NCBI RefSeq assembly: GCF_040115645.1 | Contig: NW_027096024.1 | Location: 789,382 to 853,381, forward strand | DNA length: 64,000 nt | From: Euwallacea fornicatus | Taxonomy: Eukaryota; Arthropoda; Insecta; Coleoptera; Curculionidae | Direction of reading: 5' to 3' | Part shown: piece after piece, positions 40,287-50,536 of the stretch | Numbering within the stretch: the first letter of the stretch is position 1 | Layout of the letters: every line of letters starts with the position of its first letter | The notes under the pieces: model-generated | Told to the model about the DNA's origin: nothing | Seen by the model: the letters and a program-made list of their open reading frames with translations, nothing else | Database searches by the model: none | Program-made: the position numbers and the translations under genes

Positions 40287-42209
40287 ATGGGTTCTAGCGT
40301 GAACCCATCACAAATTCTCAAGGGTACAGACGACATTTTAGCCAGCGATAAAAGATCTGCCGACATGCCAAGTACTGTCGGAAACACATTCGCCGCAGAA
40401 ACTGTAGCCGAACCAGATTGCACACGCGAGGAAGAAAAGAAAACTACAAGCAACGGGAAACGAGAAATCACTGTTATCTCTGAAAAAGCGAGTAAAAAGA
40501 AAGGAAGCATCGAGGTAACAGGCTTCATCGAAGTCCTGAAAGACATAGAGAGGTTAGTTACACAGCTGGGAAACAACATCGAGAATAACACAAAGAAGGA
40601 AATAAAGGATATTGCAATCAAACTGGGGAAGAACACTAACAGATTAAAACGAATGGAAATCGTAGACTGGCTGGAGTCTAATAAACACGAAGAAATGGAA
40701 ATGGTGCGGAAAATAGATAAAGGCATACAGACGGAACAGACTGGCCTGCCAAAACGTAACAACGATTCGGCCGACAAACAAACGGAAATTGAGATAAGAC
40801 GGATACTGGAAGGGAAAACAGATCTTCACAAGTTGGAGACTATATCAAGGAAGGAGTGGTCAGAACATTGGTACAGGTGCACCGAGGTCACGCAAGGCAG
40901 CATCCTGGAACGAGAAACAGAGGATCTGATCATTCTTGCGGACATTAACGACTTCAATAGTAAACTCCTGAAAGAGATTGAACTTCGGGCCCCGGATTTT
41001 GCGAGATTAATCGAAAAAGAGCCAATAAAGAACGGAAAGCTATACACCATAGTTAGGAACGACGAGCTCAAAATCGAGGAGGAAGAGCTGCAGATTACCA
41101 AGAGCCGCAAAACGGTGGTGGCAGGCGTGGACACTTCTGGAGACAATGAGAAAGAGACTTTCGGACGGCTGCTGGAAGCGATTACTAAAGTCAAGCAAAC
41201 GACAGAAGGCGAAAAGGAAATAGCGGTAGCAGCGACATCAGCATCGCTAATAGTGACTGCCAGGAAAATTATGGAACACCTATTTGCCGACACAGCAACG
41301 GTGATCAAGGTGTTTGGATATCCGGTCAGACGACGGGCGTGGAATAAAGTGGTGGCAGAAGCTCGGAGCGACACGACGACTGAGGCGACAAAGAGGACAA
41401 GACCGCGAAGGCTTGACAACGTAAATATCACCGCGAGCGGAAGTAGCTGGGTACCGGTTAGGAGAAAAGCTGAAACGGTAATCATCAAACCAACTACTAG
41501 AGAGCACGGATACTCGCAGATTGTGAAAATGCTGAAAGAAAAAGTCAACCTAGAAGGAATGGGAATCAGAGTAAAATCACTCGTCGAAACGAACCAAGGG
41601 CACGTCAAACTTAAGGTGACGGGAAACACAATCGACCAAGAGAAATTCCTTAAGGTGGTGGCAGAAACGACGGCGCAAAGCGCGACAGTGCAACTGCTAA
41701 CCAGAGAGCAAAGAGTCTTCATCAACGGATTAGATTGCAGCGTAGATGAGGACGAGATACGTGAAGCAGTCGCGCAATAGGTGCAGACCAATAGAGGCGA
41801 CATAAAGGTTAGGCTCTCGGCGCAAGTCAACAAACAAAGACAGAGACACGCTTTCGTCACTCTGCCAACAGAAAAAGCAAGAGACCTGGTCAGTAACAGA
41901 CGGATCAAAATAGGATGGCTGAACTGCAGAGTGGAGGAAGTATACACACCCGTCAGGTGCTTCAAATGCAACGAATTTGGACACATGGCGGCGGGCTGCA
42001 AAAAAGCTGACAAGACGCAAGGAAGATGCCTGAATTGCTTGGAAGATGGTCACGAAGCGAAGGTCTGCCAAAACGCGGCGGTGTGCTACGTGTGTACCGA
42101 CAATAAGGGACATAGAGCGCAAAGCTACAGATGCCCCGCTTACAGAAAAGCCGTAGAAGATTTGAGAAACAAAAGGAAGCCCTCCAAAGCCGCTCACGAT
42201 GATGAATAA
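40287..42209 (+). pseudogene. LINE copy D: gag-like ORF1 with one in-frame stop
   Basis: One frame runs from ATG 40287 to TAA 42207-42209, broken only by TAG at 41778-41780. The first part (497 codons) has the ENNTKKEIKDIAIKLGKN block at about residue 99, a charged middle, and FINGLDCSVDEDEI, which matches IRGIDALTKRD of copy C. After the stop come VRLSAQVNKQRQRHAFV and three cysteine knuckles: CFKCNEFGHMAAGC, CLNCLEDGHEAKVC, and a variant CYVCTDNKGHRA with a later Cys. The end overlaps the ORF2 start in ATGATGAATAA (42199-42209), a layout compatible with coupled translation. I use the ATG at 40287, but the true N-terminus may lie upstream in a broken frame. Confidence 0.86.
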
Positions 42210-44926
42210 ACAAGTCAGCCTTTTACCAACCAGCCAGCCTACGTCCGGAAACTCCCAGGGTAAAATCCCCTCCGGTCCCTTTAAATGCCTGCAAGTCAAC
42301 CTAAATAGGAGCAAAGTCGCAATGGACCTGCTGTTTCAAAGAATACGGGATGAAAACATACACGTGGTGTTGGGACAAGAGCACAACGTAGCCAAATCAA
42401 ACCGTCTTGAGCGCGATCTCAACTTCGACGCCTTCGTCTGGGCAGCAGCGCCTCTAGGAAAACCCATCAGAAACCATCGGGGAGAGGGTTTTGTGATACT
42501 GGAATGCGAGTCGGTAGTGCTAGTATCGTCATACTTCTCTCCAAACCGGGTGGATTGCATGTTCGAACGTCTACTCGACGACCTAGAGGCAAAACTTAAA
42601 AACTACAAAAAACAAATAGTTTTAGGGGCCGATTGGAATGCGAAGACTCCAGCAATCGGCTCAAAGACGACTAACCTCAGAGGGAGGATCCACGAAGACT
42701 GGCTGGCTACAAACAAGATGGTAGTCTGTAATAAAGGAAGTAAAATCACATGCACCAAAGGAAGCGGATCCGTCATCGACTTCACTGCTACATCCGAGGA
42801 GGGTTTCACACGCGTACACGGGTGGAGGGTAGAAGATTCGAAGGAAAACTTCAGCGATCACCATTCCATCTTTTTCAATCTCTTCGATCCAAACCTGGAA
42901 GGTAAAAGCACCAAGGGACCAATCGCAACAACTGTCAAAAAATAAATCATACCACCTAGGGATTTGCAGACACGGCGTCTGAGATCTTCGGAGAACCATA
43001 CTCACCGGAATCCATAATGCGCCAGATAACGGAGCATTCTTACAGGATCCTGAAGCGTACCAATTTCCATGGCGGGAAACATCCACCCAATTACTGGTGG
43101 AACAGCGAAATAGCGGCAAAAAGGAAAGAGTGCCACGAGACCAGAAGAAAACTCACCAGACTACGAGCGATCCCTCACGAGGCCCGAGAAGAAGAAAACC
43201 TGAAAGAAATCCTGGAACAAAAGAAAAGAACCCTAAAGTACGAAATTAACAAAAGCAAAAGAGAAAAATGGAAAGAGATCTGTGCGGAAATAGAGGAAAA
43301 CATATGGGGAAGAGCGTACAAAATCGCAATGGGAAGACTGAAGATCAGACCAACCGCGCCCATCACTGTTTCAACGATCGACGAGCAGATTAGAAAACTG
43401 TTTCCGAGACACGAAGAAATAAAATGGCCGGTAACGCTAGTACACGAGGACATACCGCTTTTAACGGACGCAGAACTCAGGATTGCCGTGCAAAACACCA
43501 AAATGAAGAAGTCTCCAGGTCCGGACGGAGTACCCCCGGAGATTGCCAGATTGTGTGTCGAGAAGAACCCGCAGATCTTCTTACACATATTCAACGAATG
43601 CCTAAGAAACGGAATTTTTCCAAAAATATGGAAATCGGCACGTTTGGTCTTAATCGAGAAGACGAGGCCAAACGAGGAAAAAACATCTTATCGGCCGATA
43701 TGTTTGCTGAACACCGTGGGCAAGATACTCGAAAGGTTGATCAAACAAAGACTTACCGAAGAGGTGGAACGGAAGAATCTCATCAGCGAAAGGCAGTTCG
43801 GCTATCGAAAGGGGAGGTTTACGGTGGACGCAATAAGGTGCGTACGGAACATCATACAAAAGGAGAACAGAGTGTCTTACACCCATAGAGGATTCGGAGC
43901 GATGGTATTGGTGGACATAAAAAACGCTTTTAACTCGGTCTCGTGGGAGGTGATCGCCCGCATCTTGGAAAAAAGGAATGTAGAACGCTACATCTTGAGA
44001 ATGATTAAATTCTACCTAGAGGACAGAAGCATCGTCGACGAAATAGGAAGAACGCACAGGGTCACGAGCGGTGTGAGCTACACAGTGTCCAGAGCGCAAA
44101 ATACCTGGGCGTATACTTAGATCGAGACCTGAGAATGAAGGAGCACGTAGAACGGATCTGCGAAAAGTGCCACCGGCTTATGGGTTTGATGGCGGGAATT
44201 ACGACAAAAATAACGGGTCCCCGTCAAAGTAAAAAAACAATTGCTTGCGAGCGTCGTGACGTCCACTTTACTGTACGCCGCGCCAGTGTGGTGGAGGGTA
44301 ATAGAGAAAAGTACCTACCTGAGTCCTCTGGCAAGAGTCAATCGTAGGATAGCGATAATGGTCGCAGCGGCATATCGCACTGTACCGACAGCAGCGGTGG
44401 AAGTAATTTTCGGGCTTCCACCGATAGACCTACAGATCAAAGAAAGGGCAAAAGGCTACGGAAAAGAGACGAAAGAGAAGACCGCTTACCGAAGCGAACT
44501 TCTAAAGGAGTGGCAAGAAAGGTGGAAAAACTATCAGGGGTGGACGAAGGTCTTCATTAAGGACGTGGGCCAGTGGAAAAACCGTAAGTGGGGTGAGGTA
44601 ACTTCTTCCTCACTCAAGCTCTTACGGGTCACGGAACTTTCGGAACGTATCTGAAGAGAATAAAACGGAAAGATGACAGTGCATGCTGGTATTGCGGAGA
44701 AAGGGACAATGTGCGTCACACAATCTTTTTCTGTGAAAATTTTGCAGCAGAGAGGGGAGAGGCATCACACGAATGCGCTGAAGAAGTGACAATGGAGAAC
44801 GTGTCCATGCTCATGCTAAGATCTGAAAAAGATTGGAACAGCGTCAGTAACATGATCAACAAAATCATGAAAAAGAAATCGGACAAGGAAAGGAGCATAG
44901 AAAGGAGAGAGCCTATAGCGCCGTGA
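42199..44926 (+). pseudogene. LINE copy D: ORF2, endonuclease kept, RT catalytic core deleted
   Basis: The first frame, 42199-42945, encodes an APE-type endonuclease: LQVNLNRSK, LGQEHN, SSYFSPN, GADWNAK, SVIDFT and FSDHHSI. It stops at TAA 42943-42945. The RT part resumes in another frame from 43017: YWWNSEIAAKR, KKSPGPDGVPPE, YRPICLLN, QFGYRKG and LVDIKNAFNSVSW. At about 44070, right after VTSGV, it jumps to the KYLGVYLDRDLRM block. Roughly 105 codons, including PQGS and the catalytic YADD, are therefore missing. Further frameshifts lie near 44210-44240 and 44605. The C-terminal zinc finger CWYCGERDNVRHTIFFC is still recognisable near 44685-44735. This copy cannot make an active reverse transcriptase. 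Confidence 0.9.
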
Positions 44927-45129
44927 ACGATGAGACAAATACCACCCCCCCCCCCTGAAGTAATGCCTAGCGGCGGTTCCGAGGGTGACTCAAGGTAAAG
45001 AGAGGAGGGTTTTAGTGGGTAGGCGTCCCACTTAGGGACGAATCCCACATAACCCGGTCGCCAGAATATCAGACCGGGTACCTTTGGAAGGTTTCCCCCC
45101 TCTATAAAAAAAAAAAAAAAAAAAAAAAA
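44927..45129 (+). repeat. LINE copy D 3'UTR and poly(A)
   Basis: It begins with a C-run, then GAAGTAATGCCTAGCGGCGG, GTAAAGAGAGGAGGG, TTTTAGTGGGTAGGCG and CGAATCCCACATAACC. A perfect 8-bp hairpin has arms ACCCGGTC at 45052-45059 and GACCGGGT at 45072-45079. CTCTAT and 24 A (45106-45129) close the element. It is very close to the UTR of copy A, so those two belong to one subfamily. Confidence 0.9.
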
Positions 45130-45150
45130 GGTTAGTTCAGGTTAGTTGGG
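45130..45150 (+). repeat. Two decamer units between LINEs D and E
   Basis: GGTTAGTTCAGGTTAGTTGG directly follows the poly(A). The array is only two imperfect units long here, and copy E starts right after it. Confidence 0.75.
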
Positions 45151-46550
45151 GGTCAAAGTCCTATCCGCACCTCCACGTGGTGACCCCTGGATGCCTCCGG
45201 CTACCGAGACCGGGTAACCATCCCCGGTGGAGGGAAGCGGAGGTAACCAACGCGGAGGGCACAACAAGACATGGCAATGGAAAGGGAAAAGAGTAAGACG
45301 GTTACGGAGCAGGGGAGGGAAACCCCAGTTCCGGTCGGTGTTGGCAGTGGTAGTGCAGGCTGCCCCCGACCGTTAGCAAGCAACTGTACAGAATCTATGG
45401 TGGGAAGCCAGGCCGAGATGCAGGGGATTGCTTCTGGAACAAAGACACCTGGAAGGAGGGTTTTCGGAACCTCTCCGACCAAAGTTTGGTCTTCATTTGT
45501 GGATGGAGATAAAAAGGTGGACAGAACACCAAAGACTCCAAGAAACATAGTGGAACTAGACCTAACCTGGAACGAAGAAGAAGGCATATCTCAATCAACA
45601 AAGAAAAGGAAGTACGAAAATCAGGAAAAGGAAGACAGAGAGACAGAACAAGATATAGAAGATCAAAAGATACGCATATTAATCAAAAAGGCAATAGAAC
45701 TTATCAATATTCTAAACAAGGACATCAACAAAACACAGAGCATAATGCGATAAAACCCAAACACAAAAAGAGAACTCAAAGAACAAATAAACTAAATAGC
45801 CAGTATTACGAGTCAACTTACAACCCAAGCCATAAAGAAGGCACTAGAAGAAAAAATGGATAGACAAAACACAACGAGAACGCAAATTAGACAGACGGAA
45901 AAAGTTTATCGAACCACGGAAACACAAACGGACTTTCTAGGAAACGAACCAAACACAGTACTGAGAAGACAGCAATTAAATATGGTAAATGACTACAGAG
46001 ACTTTAAGCTCATCAAGCATATGGAATGGAATGAAAATCTAATGAAAAACGTAAAAGTAATGGAGGGAAATCCAGTAAATGCCCGAACTGAAAAGTTAAG
46101 GTTGCTTATAGAGTGTAATAAAGAGGGAGGAAATAAAGGAAATGATATACAAAATATGTACAAAAACAGATATCCAGAACTAAATGAATTGAGAGAACCT
46201 GTGGAAATACTAGAAAACAGTACGAAGATGAAGAGAAATGGTGAGAAAAAAATGATTAAAAAACGTATAATAAAAGTTATAATAGACAATTACGAAGAAG
46301 ACTTGTGGAAAAAATTACAAGAGGTAAAAGAAATAGCGATACAAAGTAAGGAAGAGAAAATAATAGCACATCAGATAACACAGTTAACTATTGGGGAGCA
46401 AAAGAAAATGATACAAGCGACGTTCGAAGGGACCAACATACAAGTAGATATATACACGCAAAGAGGAAAAGAAGAAATTAACAAAGAAGGTAGGGCAGAG
46501 AAACTACAAAAATCTTATGCTTTAGTAGTCAGTAAAGGAAACAGAATTTA
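45151..46550 (+). pseudogene. LINE copy E: 5'UTR and first part of ORF1, 3'-truncated
   Basis: After a 120-base leader, ATG 45271 opens MAMEREKSKTVTEQGRET, matching the N-terminus of copy C. The frame runs to TAA 45751-45753, meets another TAA 48 bases on, and continues in the same frame from about 45802 through the 45856-46551 segment. NTKRELKEQI spans this broken joint and is the NTKKEIKE block of the family. The later part (YEEDLWKKLQEVKEI, FEGTNIQVDIY, KSYALVVS) matches the middle of copy C ORF1. The zinc knuckles, ORF2 and 3'UTR are absent. Loss of the 3' end is unusual for LINEs, which normally lose the 5' end, so a later rearrangement is likely. Confidence 0.85.
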
Positions 46551-46810
46551 AAACACTAGCGAATAACGTAGTTACATGTACATCCTCTATGATAACGAGT
46601 GATGTGAACCTGTAATAGGGATCCTTTCCCATGAAACAGCAAACCAAGTATTTCCTTCAAATGTGCAGAGACAGCAACCTATCTATATAAATTGTTACAA
46701 TAGCTAGATAGGAGAGCTTATTATGTTTTAAACGTAGAATAGAGTAGTCTTATGCATTGTGCTTCGCGTTTATTTAAAAATCTCCCTTTCCTGGACGAAA
46801 ACCTAACTAG
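46551..46810. other. Unassigned spacer between LINE E and satellite 2
   Basis: About 260 bases with no tandem structure and no recognised coding. The spacer may hold decayed LINE E sequence or older flank. Confidence 0.5.
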
Positions 46811-49800
46811 CATAATAAGGCCTTAAACGGCAAATCGTCAATTTGGCTCTAATAGAAGCGGCACTTTTCGGCCAAATCGTGTAATTCGTACGATTTCGTG
46901 CTATTTCCGTCATTCTTAACAATACTGAGCTTAAAAATTGTCAAATCCGTGAAATCGGCGAGTTTCGTCGGAAATTGGCCGAAAACCACGATTTGGCGTT
47001 ATTTCGCCAACGCTACAACCAATTTTGTTCAAATCGTCTCCTTTTGGCAAAATAAGCATAATAAGGCCTTAAACGGCAAATCGTCAATTTGGCTCTAATA
47101 GAAGCGGCACTTTTTGGCCAAATCGTACAATTTGGCGATATTTCGCCAACGCTACAACCAATTTTGTTCAAATCGTCTCCTTTTGGCAAAATAAGCATAA
47201 TAAGGCCTTAAACAGCAAATCGTCAATTTGGCTCTAACAGAAGCGGCACTTTTTGGCCAAATCTTACGATTTGGCGTTATCTCGCCAACGCTACAACCAA
47301 TTTTGTTCAAATCGTCTCCTTATGGCAAAATAAGCATAATAAGGCCTTAAACGGCAAATCGTCAATTTGGCTCTAATAGAAGCGGCACTTTTTGACCAAA
47401 TCGTGTAAATCGTACGATTTCGTGCTATTTCCGTCATTCTTAACAATACTGAGCTTAAAAATAGTCAAATCCGTGAAATCGGCGAGTTTCGTCGGAAATT
47501 GCCCGAAAACCACGATTTGGCGTTATCTCGCCAACGCTACTACCAATTTTGTTCAAATCGTCTCCTTTTGGCAAAATAAGCATAATAAGGCCTTAAACGG
47601 CAAATCGTCAATTTGGCTCTAATAGAAGCGGCACTTTTTGACCAAATCGTGTAAATCGTACGATTTCGTGCTATTTCCGTCATTCCTAACAATACTGAGC
47701 TTAAAAATAGTCAAATCCGTGAAATCGGCGAGTTTCGTCAGAAATTGCCCGAAAACCACGATTTGGCGTTATTTCGCCAATGCTACAACCAATTTTGTTC
47801 AAATCGTCTCCTTTTGGCAAAATAAGCATAATAAGGCCTTAAACGGCAAATCGTCAATTTGGCTCTAATAGAAGCGGCACTTTTTGGCCAAATCTTATGA
47901 TTTGGCGTTATCTCGCCAACGCTACAACCAATTTTGTTCAAATCGTCTCCTTTTGTCAAAATAAGCATAATAAGGCCTTAAACGGCAAATCGTCAATTTG
48001 GCTCTAATAGAAGCGGCACTTTTTGGCCAAATCGTACAATTTGGCGATATTTCGCCAACGCTACAACCAATTTTGTTCAAATCGTCTCCTTTTGGCAAAA
48101 TAAGCATAATAAAGCGTTAAACGGCAAATCGTCAATTTGGCTCTAATAGAAGCGGCACTTTTTGGCCAAATCGTACAATTTGGCGATATTTCGCCAACGC
48201 TACAACCAATTTTGTTCAAATCGTCTCCTTTTGGCAAAATAAGCATAATAAGGCCTTAAACGGCAAATCGTCAATTTGGCTCTAATAGAAGCGGCACTTT
48301 CTGGCCAAATCGTACAATTTGGCGATATTTCGCCAACGCTACAACCAATTTTGTTCAAATCGTCTCCTTTTGGCAAAATAAGCATAATAAAGCGTTAAAC
48401 GGCAAATCGTCAATTTGGCTCTAATAGAAGCGGCACTTTTTGGCCAAATCTTATGATTTGGCGTTATCTCGCCAACGCTACAACCAATTTTGTTCAAATC
48501 GTCTCCTTTTGTCAAAATAAGCATAATAAGGCCTTAAACGGCAAATCGTCAATTTGGCTCTAACAGAAGCGGCACTTTTTGGCCAAATCGTACAATTTGG
48601 CGATATTTCGCCAACGCTACAACCAATTTTGTTCAAATCGTCTTCTTTTGGCAAAATAAGCATTATAAGGCCTTAAACGGCAAATCGTCAATTTGGCTCT
48701 AATAGAAGCGGCACTTTCTGACCAAATCGTACAATTTGGCGATATTTCGCCAACGCTACAACCAATTTTGTTCAAATCGTCTTCTTTTGGCAAAATAAGC
48801 ATGATAAGGCCTTTAACGGCAAATCGTCAATTTGGCTCTAATAGAAGCGGCACTTTTTGGCCAAATCTTATGATTTGGCGTTATCTCGCCAACGCTACAA
48901 CCAATTTTGTTCAAATCGTCTCCTTTTGGCAAAATAAGCATAATAAAGCGTTAAACGGCAAATCGTCAATTTGGCTCTAATAGAAGCGGCACTTTTTGGC
49001 CAAATCGTACAATTTGGCGATATTTCGCCAACGCTACAACCAATTTTGTTCAAATCGTCTCCTTTTGGCAAAATAAGCATAATAAGGCCTTAAACGGCAA
49101 ATCGTCAATTTGGCTCTAATAGAAGCGGCACTTTTTGGCCAAATCGTACAATTTGGCGATATTTCGCCAACGCTACAACCAATTTTGTTCAAATCGTCTC
49201 CTTTTGGCAAAATAAGCATAATAAGGCCTTAAACGGCAAATCGTCAATTTGGCTCTAATAGAAGCGGCACTTTTTGACCAAATCGTGTAAATCGTACGAT
49301 TTCGTGCTATTTCCGTCATTCCTAACAATACTGAGCTTAAAAATAGTCAAATCCGTGAAATCGGCGAGTTTCGTCGGAAATTGCCCGAAAACCACGATTT
49401 GGCGTTATTTCGCCAATGCTACAACCAATTTTGTTCAAATCGTCTCCTTTTGGCAAAATAAGCATAATAAGGCGTTAACCGGCAAATCGTCAATTTGGCT
49501 CTAATAGAAGCGGCACTTTTTGGCCAAATCGTACAATTTGGCGATATTTCGCCAACGCTACAACCAATTTTGTTCAAATCGTCTCCTTTTGGCAAAATAA
49601 GCATAATAAGACCTTAAACGGCAAATCGTCAATTTGGTTCTAATAGAAGCGGCTCTTTTTGGCCAAATCGTACAATTTGGCGATATTTCGCCAACGCTAC
49701 AACCAATTTTGTTCAAATCGTCTCCTTTTGGCAAAATAAGCATAATAAGGCCTTAAACGGCAAATCGTCAATTTGGCTCTAATAGAAGCGGCACTTTTTG

Positions 49801-50333
49801 GCGAAATCTTATGATTTGGCGTTATCTCGCCAACGCTACAACCAATTTTGTTCAAATCGTCTCCTTTTGGCAAAATAAGCATAATAAGGCCGTAAACGGC
49901 AAATCGTCAATTTGGCTCTAATAGAAGCGGCACTTTTTGGCCAAATCTTATGATTTGGCGTTATCTCGCCAACGCTACAACCAATTTTGTTCAAATCGTC
50001 TCCTTTTGGCAAAACAAGCATAATAAGGCGTTAACCGGCAAATCGTCAATTTGGCTCTAATAGAAGCGGCACTTTCTGACCAAATCGTACAACTTGGCGA
50101 TATTTCGCCAACGCTACAACCAATTTTGTTCAAATCGTCTCCTTTTGGCAAAATAAGCATAATAAGGCCTTAAACGGCAAATCGTCAATTTGGTTCTAAT
50201 AGAAGCGGCTCTTTTTGGCCAAATCGTACAATTTGGCGATATTTCGCCAACGCTACAACCAATTTTGTTCAAATCGTCTCCTTTTGGCAAAATAAGCATA
50301 ATAAGGCCTTAAACGGCAAATCGTCAATTTGGC

Positions 50334-50335
<2 letters not shown>
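46811..50335. repeat. Satellite 2, left block: 139-bp monomers mixed with 246-bp variants
   Basis: The unit contains CATAATAAGGCCTTAAACGG, CAATTTGGCTCTAATAGAAG, GCGGCACTTTTTGGCC and CAATTTTGTTCAAATCGTCT. It recurs every 139 bp, with very few indels. Four units carry 107 extra bases in the middle (about 46871-46993, 47395-47517, 47641-47763 and 49274-49396), making 246-bp monomers. The sequence is unrelated to satellite 1. The block ends in an 11-bp sequence that is repeated on the far side of LINE F. Confidence 0.96.
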
Positions 50336-50364
<29 letters not shown>

Positions 50365-50536
50365 GTTGCGAGGAGGTGGGAATCTTCTTAAGACACCTGG
50401 CTTCGACGTGCAGCCAGGTAGTGTAGGATTCGACCGACCATTATGTCGCCCGCCTACCCACTAAAACCACCTCCCCTCTTCGCCCCGGTATCGCCTTTCG
50501 GCATTCCTTCAGGGCCCTGTCCACTCTCCTCGCGGA
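50365..50536 (-). repeat. LINE copy F 3'UTR
   Basis: On the minus strand it contains CCTGAAGGAATGCC, GGCGAAGAGGGGAGG, TTTTAGTGGGTAGGCG and TCGAATCC, a diverged form of the A/C/D 3'UTR. A perfect 8-bp hairpin has arms at 50395-50402 and 50412-50419 (ACCTGGCT and AGCCAGGT), about 30 bases from the poly(A). The UTR follows the ORF2 stop directly. Confidence 0.88.

Noticed and set aside
40826..42013. 395-codon minus-strand frame opposite LINE D ORF1
   Set aside because: The plus strand has family motifs (NTKKEIKD, CCHC knuckles). The opposite frame is a compositional shadow without any recognisable domain.
32854..45150. Canonical insect telomere repeat TTAGG
   Set aside because: Only isolated TTAGGG-like variants occur; the regular unit is the decamer TTNNTTCGGG. 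A telomeric role is kept only as a hypothesis.
50338..50364. T-run as a transcription terminator
   Set aside because: It is the poly(A) tail of minus-strand LINE F, directly beside its target-site duplication.
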